A stretch of DNA of 64,000 bases from Pseudomonas sp. CCI4.2. Its GTDB lineage: Bacteria > Pseudomonadota > Gammaproteobacteria > Pseudomonadales > Pseudomonadaceae. Location of the stretch: the NCBI RefSeq assembly GCF_034350045.1, contig NZ_CP133781.1, positions 1,952,001-2,016,000 on the forward strand, written 5' to 3'. The notes beneath the pieces were generated by a model, which made no database searches, was not told the origin of the DNA, and worked only from the letters and a program-made list of their open reading frames with translations. Positions 29,664 through 38,619 of this stretch are shown here, in pieces. The number at the start of each line of letters is the position of its first letter. Position 1 is the first letter of the stretch. The position numbers and the translations under genes are program-made.

Positions 29664-31790
29664 TTATTGAGTGGTATGTGTTTTTTTATCAGTCAATATT
29701 ATTAAGGTTTCTGGTCGGCCAAGCTGGCAGTAGTTCATCGTCTCCATCATTGGATGGTTATTTTTTATTTGGTCGATAAAGTGGCTAGGGGGTAGTGATG
29801 TCAGTTTGGCTAGCTTTTCAAGAATATTTTCGTGCCAGTCCGGGTTTAGTGAGTTTATGTCCTCACTTGCCTGAATATGAATTTCATTATATTGTATATC
29901 ATTAATCAGCGCTAAGTCGTCTCTGAAGTAATGGAGCATGTCTGTCGTATAGGACATTTTCAAAAACGTACTAATCATGCTTCGCCAGGAAATTGCATTA
30001 AAGTCTAGTACCTTTAAGACTGGCAGGAAACTGTCTATCCTAAACAAAATCCTTGCCATAAATATTGCGGACGGCGTCGCTTCTACTGGTAAAAATGTTC
30101 CAATAACACTAAGTGCGCCGGATCGAAGTAGCCCATTTGCTACAGATGCATGAGAGCCGCTTATTGGGCTAGTCAGGCATGCACTGAGCATAACTATAGG
30201 CGGGATTCTTGCCTTCTCATATAAGTCCCATGTATTCAACTTCTCCTCCCCAATTGCAAGCCAACTAATACCCTCAGGACCGTCATGGTCGCCATGGCAG
30301 TCAAAAATCACAATCGCACCATTGTAGCTATTCAATGCAGATATGGTTTCTTCGATTGTTTCGACGTCAATTATTTTTACGGAGAGGCCATGCTTGAAAG
30401 GGAAAGTCTCGGTTGCTACTTGAAGATAATTTTTAATTGGGTCGCTTGGTCGGAATGAGCGTATTACTAATACATTTAGTAGGGAGTCTTTGTGGATATA
30501 TTTTTTCTGCCCTGCGAAGCTGAGTTGCATTAGCATATTGCCCGGTGTCGTTGGTATTTTCGATACTTCATGACTAATCATCAGCGGAAGTTTGTCGAAG
30601 TATAGCCATTCTATTGGGACATCGCTTAGTATTTTGCAAGCGCCGCTTTTCGTATTGATGTGATTGATCAGTTTTTCGTCTATGTCGCCGATTAAGCCCT
30701 CAGTTATTTTTCTAAAGGCTTGCTGAAATTTTTGGCTTGAATTAGGGTTCTCTTTTTTCGAAAGCTGTTCAATTTCCTTGAGCTGTTTAGATCTCAGATT
30801 TACACTATTAGGTAGCCGAGCTGCGGGTAAAAACTCACTGGTGGCTATGAAGGCTGCACAAAGATTCGTTATAAAAAGCTCTTTTTGTCGGGAAGCTATT
30901 ATTAAACCAGCCATCGGGTCATGATATGGATTGTTTTTGTCAGCCCCTTCAACGGATATTCCAGAATATTGGCGGTTTTTGAATATTCCATTTTTTATTA
31001 GTTCTCGGTGCCACTTTAATTTTACCTTTCGTAAGATTTGATTCCAGTAAATGCTGCTCATATCTTGGTATTTTGTAAACACAGATGGTGCGTACAACAC
31101 GATTTCTTGGCGGCCGTCATATGCTTGGGTATTTATGATACTGAATATTGAGTCCGCATTTTCCAGCATTGCGTCTATATAAGAGTCTGGGTCGGATGCG
31201 ACCAAGGTTTCTGACTCTGTGAACTCGAAGCCCAGTGCGTGGTGTGTTAGTTCTCCAGCTACTGTGACACCGGAAGAGCGAATAGGAAAAGGAGCTTTGA
31301 GGTTGTAAGTGCTTCTAGTTTCTTTGGATGGGTGTTGACCTGTTTTGTGTAAGTGAATCGATATGTATTGATCGAGTACTTGGGATAAAGGTGTGGTTTG
31401 GTTTTGAAGGTTTATAACGTCATAGGTATCATGATCGATGAGGCTTACAATGAGTGGAGGATGTTTAAATTTTCTACAGGTTCGTATGACGGAATCTAAA
31501 TCTACCGGGCGACAAAAGAAAATACAAAAGCACTCGCTATGTGTATCAGGAACGGAATCTATATGCGAGGCGCTTATGGGAGTCGCATTCTTGAAAGAAG
31601 ATTCGCGCCTTGACTCAAGTAGTTGTTCATATGTATAGAAAATTTCAAATGGAGTATTTGGTGCGCAGCACAGGGCATGAAATAAGAGTATCGATTCTGC
31701 TTCTGCTAACCCAGGGTGGAACCCCTGAAAGGTAGTGAATTTTTCTTCCGTGAGGGCAGGGATTACAAAAAAATAGTGAATTTCATCCAT
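29664..31790 (-). CDS. CHAT-domain (caspase-like) protease protein, candidate defence effector
   Basis: 708 residues, encoded in DNA that is visibly AT-rich compared with the flanks, a sign of transfer. The first 400 residues are not recognised. The region of about residues 440-620 looks like a CHAT peptidase: a hydrophobic strand leads into DCHGDHDG with His499, and MLSACLTSP carries Cys538, the expected catalytic dyad; SVANGLLRSGALSVIGTFLP follows as in the family. CHAT proteases act as effectors in some bacterial defence systems, for example type III-E CRISPR (TPR-CHAT) and gasdermin loci. No TPR repeats or membrane segments were seen. The partner or substrate is unknown. Two interleaved inverted repeats lie directly upstream of the start. 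Confidence 0.75.
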   Translation of the reverse strand: MDEIHYFFVIPALTEEKFTTFQGFHPGLAEAESILLFHALCCAPNTPFEIFYTYEQLLESRRESSFKNATPISASHIDSVPDTHSECFCIFFCRPVDLDSVIRTCRKFKHPPLIVSLIDHDTYDVINLQNQTTPLSQVLDQYISIHLHKTGQHPSKETRSTYNLKAPFPIRSSGVTVAGELTHHALGFEFTESETLVASDPDSYIDAMLENADSIFSIINTQAYDGRQEIVLYAPSVFTKYQDMSSIYWNQILRKVKLKWHRELIKNGIFKNRQYSGISVEGADKNNPYHDPMAGLIIASRQKELFITNLCAAFIATSEFLPAARLPNSVNLRSKQLKEIEQLSKKENPNSSQKFQQAFRKITEGLIGDIDEKLINHINTKSGACKILSDVPIEWLYFDKLPLMISHEVSKIPTTPGNMLMQLSFAGQKKYIHKDSLLNVLVIRSFRPSDPIKNYLQVATETFPFKHGLSVKIIDVETIEETISALNSYNGAIVIFDCHGDHDGPEGISWLAIGEEKLNTWDLYEKARIPPIVMLSACLTSPISGSHASVANGLLRSGALSVIGTFLPVEATPSAIFMARILFRIDSFLPVLKVLDFNAISWRSMISTFLKMSYTTDMLHYFRDDLALINDIQYNEIHIQASEDINSLNPDWHENILEKLAKLTSLPPSHFIDQIKNNHPMMETMNYCQLGRPETLIILTDKKTHTTQ

Positions 31791-32111
31791 GATGGCTCCG
31801 CTAAGCGTGTTGATCCAGCCATCAAAGCTTAGCTGGGCTAATGTCTATATGCTATTACTCGCTCATAAGGAGAACCAAACAACCAGTTCAATGTAGCTGC
31901 TGTCTATGGGCACAATGCCATCATTCAGATACCATTCGCATCAATCGGGATACAGGGACAAGCCTACGGGACTTATCTGAGTCTGAAGCTAGCACTGACA
32001 GCGTTTATTAAAAGCCAGCAGGAGCTGTGGCTGAGACGAGCTGGTTGCCAAGGAGGCACTATTCCCTAGGCGCCGCTCCATGGGCTGCAGGTCGGCAACA
32101 GGGAAGCCATT
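31791..32111. other. Divergent intergenic region with interleaved inverted repeats
   Basis: This 321-base region separates the CHAT gene (-) from the helicase operon (+). GATGGCT (31791-31797) is inverted at 31817-31823, and GCTAAGC (31800-31806) is inverted at 31827-31833; the two dyads interlock. No coding sequence or clear sigma-70 promoter was recognised. A ribosome binding site AGGGAAG lies just before the helicase ATG. Confidence 0.5.
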
Positions 32112-35100
32112 ATGCAAATCGTCGTTCGGGGCAATGGGTTGCACAAGAGCGAGACAAACGCTCTGGATCAGATGCAAAAGCACCTGCGTGAGAGCTGGTT
32201 CGGTTACGCATCGGTATTGGTTGCGGATAAGCAGGGGTCGATGGAGTTCGACCTCATTGTCGTGACGCATGACCGCGTGCTCGTGGTCGAACTCAAAGAA
32301 TGGCACGGCAAGCTGACCAACTATGATGGCAACTGGATCATTACCACCCCGCGTGGCGAGCAGAACAGGGGCAAAAGTGCCTATCACCGCAAGCGAGACC
32401 AGGGGTATCGTCTGGCGGCCATTCTCAAAAAAGAAATAGGACACAAGCTGTCCTACGACCCCTACGTCGAAGCGCACGTGGTGCTCTGTGGTAGCGCGAC
32501 GCCTGAGCACCTGCCTGAAGGGGAGCGCAAGTATGTTCACACCCTTGAAGACTTTCTGAAGATCGCGGGCAAAGGCTATGAGAGCCTCGTTCAGCAAGTG
32601 CGAATGATCAAGTTCGACGAAATGGGCAGGCTAAGACCCAACAAAGCCCAGCCCATTTTCGACAGCTTCTTTCGGGGTAACCGTGTAGAACTTGCTGAAT
32701 TCCAATATCTAGAATACACCGCTGCTCATGCCCCAGACCGCGTGCATGATCAGCATCTGTTCAGTGAGTATCCCGCCACCAACGTCGGCCCTCCTATTGG
32801 CAAGGCCATGATGCGTCGCTGGGATTTGGCAGCTTTGGGGTTGGCATTTCACGATGACGAGACTTGGCGCCGTGTGGTGACGCGAGAAGACTTTGTCTTT
32901 CGTACCGCCAGCGCTGCGAACAGCCCGCTAGAAGATTTTCTTCTCAGGCCTTTGTCCCCGATGGTTGAGGACAACATCACTAGTGACTGCGTCGAACTAT
33001 TCGAGATTCGCAAGAACACCCTGCGTCTTGAGCAGCACCTGAATCTGCATGGCCACAAATGGTCGGTTGATGATCGTCTTGACCTGACCAAGGCCCTATT
33101 GGCGCCCTTTGCCGAAATGCACAGCATGGGTTTTGCACACCGGGACATCGACACGCAGAACCTTTGGTACTCTCAGGATTCGCGCATCGTCTTGGCCTCC
33201 AGTTTCCACGCAGCCTTCGTCCCTGACAAAGGCACGGTCAAGGATCTGGCCGAACGTCTAAAAAGCAACACGACTCTCCTTCCAGAAGATGTTTATGCCT
33301 CACAGGGTGATGTACTCAGCCCGTTTGCCAAAGACGTCTACCTGCTGGCCCTGGTCGCCCACAAGATTTGTTTTCACTGCGCCAAGTTTGTCCTAGAAGA
33401 AGGTATTTGCGTATGGCGCTCGGTGGCCAGTGACCCCTTCGATGGCAAACTGGACGCATTCTTCGCCAAGGCAATGGATCTAGAGCAGAAGAACCGCTTT
33501 GCCAATGCTTCTGAAATGCTCGCTGAATTTAACACCCTGGCGATCGGCAAACCGCTGCAATATGACGACACCCAGGAGGTCATGCAGGAGATTGCCAAGG
33601 GCGATTTCGTCAAGGCCGATTGGAACCCCTACATGCTGATGAGCTACTTCCCGCCAGCGCCAGGGATCGTTCCTATCGGCACTGCAGAGAAAATGGTTTA
33701 TCGGTGTGTGTTCGACTCTGAAGAGGCGCTATTCAAGTTCTGGCCGAAGGCCGTGGTCGACCTGAAGAATCCTGGCACCAACCGCCGTATCCTGCGCATG
33801 AGAAAGCGCATTGAGCAGTCCCTTGAGGACGAATTGCCACTGCCAGCGCTGCTGACCCATGGCATGTTTGCAGGCGGCAACGGACTGTTTGTCGTCACGC
33901 GCTTCGAGCAGGGCACTGGCTGGCCTGAATTTGTTACGACCCTGGACAAGCTTGAGCAAAAGCTGGAGGCCGCTTCGGCACTCTGCAATCTGCTGATCAA
34001 CGTGCACGGCCTAGATTTTGCGCACGGGGATCTGCACCCAGACAACATTCTGGTTCGTCCAAGCGATGAGGGTGACCCTCTTTCGCTGATGTTCATTGAC
34101 GCACTCGATTTTGGCGACACCTCTGATCCCTACAATGTCGAATATGGCCCGGCAAACCCGGCCAGCACCGACAGCTTTGGTCGCGACTGCTATGCGCTCT
34201 ACAAGATCGTAGGCGAGCTCCTAGGAGCTGAAGCCCCTACATCTCTGGTCGCCGAGTTAGCTTTGGCTAAAGAGCAGCCGAACGGGATTCCCGTTGCCAT
34301 CGATCCACTGAATGAGACCCTCAAGGCAGAGCTCGAAGCTCTTCGAAAGCCTATCGCACCTGAATTACCTGCGCTGAAATTTGTCGCTGACGTCTTCCGG
34401 TGGCCCACAGAAGAGACATTACTTCAGGGCAGAGAGTCTGCGTATTACCTGCAGGTCGAGCGCGCTGACCGCAATCCAGAGCAGCTATACATCAGGCTGA
34501 CCGCGCTGGACAGGCGTCTGGCATTCAATTTTGATCCCGTGCACCAGACGCTGTCTTCGCCTTGGCTCTCCGATGTGTCGTTCAGCGATTACATTTCGGC
34601 AGGGCACAAAGCTCAGGCTACCTTCATCCAACCCATCACCGTTCAGAAAGGTATTTCAACCAAGGCTACTGATGAGGCGTTCGTACACTTTCTGCTGAGC
34701 CAAGAGCCCGTGCAGAGCTTCCTGAAGAAACCCGAGTCGGTATCAGGTGAAGAGGAGGGCTGTGAAGACAGTGATGAGTTCGCCGATCAGAGCATCAGGC
34801 CATCGGCAATCTGGAAGGCAATGCTGGAAACCGAAGGTGACCAGCTGATGCGCGTCGAAATCGAGAATGCCGCCTTTGAAGAGAGCGCTAGTGGAGCACT
34901 ACTCATTCCCTATGTGCCGCAAAATGGCCAGGATCTAGACTTCAACGAAGATGCCGGTGACATCGGCATCTTCCTGGAGGGCGAGAACCGCCCGTTTGGT
35001 GAGGTGGTGGCCGAAGAGTGCAGTTCAACACGAATGGCTGTGCGTATTTTTTCTGCCGGCATTCGCAGCGTCAAACAGAAGCTGACTCCGGGCACGGAGC

Positions 35101-37070
35101 TTATTTTTGAGTCCAAACTCAACAACGCCTCTCGCGAGCGCCGCAAGAAAGCCATGGAGCGCGTGCTCAACGGAGTGTCCCGAATTGCTCACCTCCCTGT
35201 CTACTTCGATCAAGCCGGGGCCCTGCAGTCCAAGGTGACTGGCAAGATCCCGGATGAAGTTGCTATCCGAGAGCGCTATGACTCGGATAAGGGGCAACTC
35301 AATCCACGCCAAGTCATAGCTTTCCAGCGGGTAATCTCCGAAGGGCCGATCGGTGTATTGCAGGGGCCGCCTGGCACGGGGAAAACCGCCTTCGTCACCA
35401 AGCTGATCCACTACCTGTTTGAAAATGAGCTGGCGGGTAACATCCTGCTGGTGGGGCAATCACATGCCTCGGTGGACACGGTCGCGCTCAAGGCTCGCGA
35501 ACTGTGCTCAGAGCTCGGCACAGACATCAGCGTCATTCGCCTGGGCCACGAATCGGCCATTGACGATCAGATGCTCCAGTGCCATTCCAGTTCAATTCAG
35601 CGCCAGATCCGCTTCAAGTTTCAACGTGAGTACGAAAAGCGGATCAATGCCCTGGCTTCCCGGCTCATGCTCAGCCAAGATCTGGTCGAAGAACTGGCCA
35701 AGCTGCACCGCAGCATCAGTCCGCTTCTCGATCGTATGCGCACGTACACCAAGCAGAGGGACGATATCGCTTCCAAGCGCCAAATTAGCGAAGAAATCCG
35801 AAGCGAAAGGGTGATCGACTATGACAACAAGATCAAAAGCTGTGTCGAGTCACTGCAGCATCACATGGACAGCCGGGGCTATGAATTCACCCTGCCCTCG
35901 CCCACCGCGCCCGAGTTCTGGCGCGAGTTGTCCAACCAGGTGGCGCGCCAGCACGGTGTGACCAATCAGCTGGCCCTGCAGCGCCTGAACAACCTGATCA
36001 GCATCAGCCAGGACTGGATCGATGTTTTGGGCTCGGGAGCGGCCAACTACGACAAGTTTCTGGTCAAGACCTCCCAACTGGTGTGCGGCACCCTGGTAGG
36101 CATTGGAGCGGGAGCCTTGCACATCGAAGAGATGGAGTTCGACTGGGTCATCGTCGACGAGGCAGGCCGTGCGCAAGCTTCGGAGCTCATGATTGCCATG
36201 CAGTGCGGGCGCCGCGTTTTGCTGGTGGGTGACCACAAGCAGTTGGCCCCCATGTACGAGAAAAAACACGTGCGCGCAGTGGCCAGGAACCTGCAGATTG
36301 ATGAGCGTGAAGTGGTGAAGACCGACTTCGAGCGCGCCTTTACGGTGAACAATGGCATTACCCTCGACACTCAGTACCGAATGATTGAGCCGATTGGAAA
36401 CATTGTCAGCCACTGCTTCTATAACGACGAGCTGCACAGCTACCGCAAGAAAGCGGATTCGTGGTGCGATGAACTTCCGTATCCGTTCAACAAACCTGTC
36501 AGCTGGATCGACAGTGGTTCGGGAGACCGCGCGGTCAATGAGGATGAGCCCCAGAAGGGTAAATTCGTCAACAAGCATGAGGTTGCGATTTGCTTGCACT
36601 TGCTGCGTCAGCTCGCAAGACCCGAACACATGGAAAAGCTGAATGCCAAACGTACGCCGATGAACCCTCAACCCATAGGGCTGATCACCATGTACCGAGG
36701 TCAAAAGCGCTTGATCGAGGAAGAGTTGAGTCGTGCTGAGTGGGCGGCACCGCTTAGAGATGCAGTCAGAATCGATACGGTTGACTCGTACCAAGGCAGC
36801 GAAAACACGTTATTAATTCTTAGCTTGGTGAGGAACAATGACAAAGGCCTCCAAGGCTTTCTTGTTGATCAATCGCGAATCAATGTTGCCTTGTCCCGGG
36901 CCAAAGATCGCTTAGTCATCATCGGTTCCAAGAAAATGTGGAGCGGGGTGAATACACCAACTGCACTAGGGAGTGTGGTCAGTTATGTGACCGAGCAACA
37001 TGCCAAGTCACCTGACGATTACGAAATCGTAGATGGCACCACTGTGATCGAGGGTCAGCGCCATGAGTGA
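32112..37070 (+). CDS. NERD / kinase-like / kinase-like / SF1 helicase fusion protein, candidate defence factor
   Basis: 1652 residues. Domains in order: (1) a NERD-type nuclease fold, residues about 1-190, with Asp47 and Glu60-x-Lys62 (EFDLIV and VVELKEWHG); (2) a protein-kinase-like fold, about 250-475, with His343-Arg344-Asp345 but ASSF where DFG should be, so probably inactive; (3) a second kinase-like fold, about 520-720, with HGDLHPDN (638-645) and FIDALDFGD, which looks intact; (4) a linker; (5) an SF1 helicase of the DNA2/UPF1 type with GPPGTGKT (1085-1092), DEAG (1349-1352), GDHKQLAP, QYRM and SYQGSE plus NVALSRAKDRLVI motifs. The stop overlaps the next start by eight bases. NERD-plus-kinase proteins occur in defence (PglW of BREX type 2); this exact architecture was not matched to a named system. 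Confidence 0.85.
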   Translation: MQIVVRGNGLHKSETNALDQMQKHLRESWFGYASVLVADKQGSMEFDLIVVTHDRVLVVELKEWHGKLTNYDGNWIITTPRGEQNRGKSAYHRKRDQGYRLAAILKKEIGHKLSYDPYVEAHVVLCGSATPEHLPEGERKYVHTLEDFLKIAGKGYESLVQQVRMIKFDEMGRLRPNKAQPIFDSFFRGNRVELAEFQYLEYTAAHAPDRVHDQHLFSEYPATNVGPPIGKAMMRRWDLAALGLAFHDDETWRRVVTREDFVFRTASAANSPLEDFLLRPLSPMVEDNITSDCVELFEIRKNTLRLEQHLNLHGHKWSVDDRLDLTKALLAPFAEMHSMGFAHRDIDTQNLWYSQDSRIVLASSFHAAFVPDKGTVKDLAERLKSNTTLLPEDVYASQGDVLSPFAKDVYLLALVAHKICFHCAKFVLEEGICVWRSVASDPFDGKLDAFFAKAMDLEQKNRFANASEMLAEFNTLAIGKPLQYDDTQEVMQEIAKGDFVKADWNPYMLMSYFPPAPGIVPIGTAEKMVYRCVFDSEEALFKFWPKAVVDLKNPGTNRRILRMRKRIEQSLEDELPLPALLTHGMFAGGNGLFVVTRFEQGTGWPEFVTTLDKLEQKLEAASALCNLLINVHGLDFAHGDLHPDNILVRPSDEGDPLSLMFIDALDFGDTSDPYNVEYGPANPASTDSFGRDCYALYKIVGELLGAEAPTSLVAELALAKEQPNGIPVAIDPLNETLKAELEALRKPIAPELPALKFVADVFRWPTEETLLQGRESAYYLQVERADRNPEQLYIRLTALDRRLAFNFDPVHQTLSSPWLSDVSFSDYISAGHKAQATFIQPITVQKGISTKATDEAFVHFLLSQEPVQSFLKKPESVSGEEEGCEDSDEFADQSIRPSAIWKAMLETEGDQLMRVEIENAAFEESASGALLIPYVPQNGQDLDFNEDAGDIGIFLEGENRPFGEVVAEECSSTRMAVRIFSAGIRSVKQKLTPGTELIFESKLNNASRERRKKAMERVLNGVSRIAHLPVYFDQAGALQSKVTGKIPDEVAIRERYDSDKGQLNPRQVIAFQRVISEGPIGVLQGPPGTGKTAFVTKLIHYLFENELAGNILLVGQSHASVDTVALKARELCSELGTDISVIRLGHESAIDDQMLQCHSSSIQRQIRFKFQREYEKRINALASRLMLSQDLVEELAKLHRSISPLLDRMRTYTKQRDDIASKRQISEEIRSERVIDYDNKIKSCVESLQHHMDSRGYEFTLPSPTAPEFWRELSNQVARQHGVTNQLALQRLNNLISISQDWIDVLGSGAANYDKFLVKTSQLVCGTLVGIGAGALHIEEMEFDWVIVDEAGRAQASELMIAMQCGRRVLLVGDHKQLAPMYEKKHVRAVARNLQIDEREVVKTDFERAFTVNNGITLDTQYRMIEPIGNIVSHCFYNDELHSYRKKADSWCDELPYPFNKPVSWIDSGSGDRAVNEDEPQKGKFVNKHEVAICLHLLRQLARPEHMEKLNAKRTPMNPQPIGLITMYRGQKRLIEEELSRAEWAAPLRDAVRIDTVDSYQGSENTLLILSLVRNNDKGLQGFLVDQSRINVALSRAKDRLVIIGSKKMWSGVNTPTALGSVVSYVTEQHAKSPDDYEIVDGTTVIEGQRHE

Positions 37071-38619
37071 AGAATACCAAGCTGTTGATGCCTCAGGCTT
37101 TCGCATTTGCAACACAATCTCCCTGCTTTTGCCTGCATACCAGTATCAAATAAGCTGCTCATGGACGAAGGAAGTCTCCTTGCCTGCGGTAGAGGAGTTC
37201 ACGTGTCGTCTGCTGTTGGCCTTGCACGAAGTGCTGCCTGGAGAGATTCGTGAGTATTTCGGCTTGTCCAAGCGCGAATGCGAGGTATTGATCGAAACTC
37301 TCATCCGAAACAAGCTGGCCGTCTATACGAATGACGGACATTTGACGCCTTCAGCGATGCTCACAGATCGCACCAAGGGAAGCACATCGGCCAGTCCGAG
37401 TCTCACCAAGTATGAAGAGCGGATCGAGCGCCCGATTTTTGAGTTGCTGACCAAGACCATAATGCCGGCCAGTCAGAACAATCGCACTCGCTGGGGGCTG
37501 CCGCAAATTCCGGTGCCGGCGGAAAATAAAGCTTGGTCCGTTCAGGCTGTGGCAGATGCTTTCGGCGACCAGTATCGCGCTTTTCTGGATTTCTCCAAGC
37601 TGCCCGAGTCCGAAGCTCGGAAGACCAGGCTCTATAAGGTCGGTGCATGCGATCAGGCGGCTCCAGTGAACATTCAGGTGGATCTGGAGATCGGTCTGCT
37701 GCCAACCCAGGCGGGCAATGTCGAAGTCATCAAGCGCGTTGCCGAGAAAGTTGGCGGCACTCGCCAGCGCCCCTTAAGTATGGAGCTCGAAGCCAAGATT
37801 TCCGACTATCTTAATAGCCTACGGATGCCTAAGGGCGGCATGACTCTCCAAGCCTATTGTGAGGAGTTCGGGGATGAAGTGTTGACCCGTTATCTAGATG
37901 ACCGAGGTCTGGATATCAACACGTGGCTGATCGATCATAAGGAACGTAGGACGGGCTACGGCAGCCAAGCCACTAGGGCTATGATCGGGCCGATTTACGA
38001 GAACAACAACCGGATTGCTTTGGGGCGGATGCTCGAAGACCTCTCTCGGGACTGGCCAGAGGGTCAGGTTCACTCGGCATTGTGGCTGTCGAGCTCTGTG
38101 CCTCTGTGGGCAGCCAACGGGACATTGATCAGCGACTTCTGCCGCAGGACCGCTGAGAAGCTCAGTGAGGCGCCTCACGTCAAAGGTCGAATTACCGCTA
38201 TCGTCCCATTCGATGAAAAAAGGGAGTTCGGCCAGCTGCGCAGCACGTATCACAATCGGATTCCTAACGGAATTGCTTTCGAAGGAGCGGATCTTCAGGA
38301 CCGGTTCGAGATCTTCCTGGTCCCTGGGCAGTTGGCCGTGGTGCAGTACCACTTTCAGCCCAGTGACGAGAGCGCGGCGACGGTCCCGATTGGTTACATC
38401 ACCTGTGATCCGCAGCGTGTTGCCCACATTGACGGCTTCCTAAATTCCCGACTGGTCGGGAGAGGTGAGGGCCATGTGGTGTGGAGTGAGGATTCTGAGC
38501 GAGACATCGCTAATCATATGGAAAAGGATCGCCTGGAGCTAATCCAGTCCAGTGGGTCCGGACTTCCGATGTCTAGCCAAGTTAAGCTCACAATCAAGAA
38601 GCCGCCTAGAAAATTCTAG
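37063..38619 (+). CDS. Helicase partner protein with probable N-terminal winged helix
   Basis: 518 residues, not recognised as a named family. Residues about 45-105 (LLLALHEVLPGEIREYFGLS and the following ECEVLIETLIRNKLAV) fit a winged helix. The middle is helical. The last 200 residues alternate short strands and helices (ALWLSSSVPLWAANGTLISD; ITAIVPFDEK; EIFLVPGQLAVVQYHF), a layout vaguely like a phospholipase-D-type fold, but no HxK motif was found. Its ATG lies inside the end of the helicase gene (ATGAGTGA), so the two products are probably made in a fixed ratio and work together. No membrane segment or signal peptide. Confidence 0.75.
   Translation: MSEEYQAVDASGFRICNTISLLLPAYQYQISCSWTKEVSLPAVEEFTCRLLLALHEVLPGEIREYFGLSKRECEVLIETLIRNKLAVYTNDGHLTPSAMLTDRTKGSTSASPSLTKYEERIERPIFELLTKTIMPASQNNRTRWGLPQIPVPAENKAWSVQAVADAFGDQYRAFLDFSKLPESEARKTRLYKVGACDQAAPVNIQVDLEIGLLPTQAGNVEVIKRVAEKVGGTRQRPLSMELEAKISDYLNSLRMPKGGMTLQAYCEEFGDEVLTRYLDDRGLDINTWLIDHKERRTGYGSQATRAMIGPIYENNNRIALGRMLEDLSRDWPEGQVHSALWLSSSVPLWAANGTLISDFCRRTAEKLSEAPHVKGRITAIVPFDEKREFGQLRSTYHNRIPNGIAFEGADLQDRFEIFLVPGQLAVVQYHFQPSDESAATVPIGYITCDPQRVAHIDGFLNSRLVGRGEGHVVWSEDSERDIANHMEKDRLELIQSSGSGLPMSSQVKLTIKKPPRKF

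Noticed and set aside
31989-32597. 202-codon frame on the - strand over the helicase gene start
   Set aside because: It is antisense to a well-supported gene, lacks a start signal and has the composition of a shadow frame.
32112-37070. PglW of a BREX type 2 system
   Set aside because: NERD and kinase domains are shared, but a C-terminal SF1 helicase and a second kinase fold are not part of PglW as known to me, and no pglX/pglZ-like genes are near.
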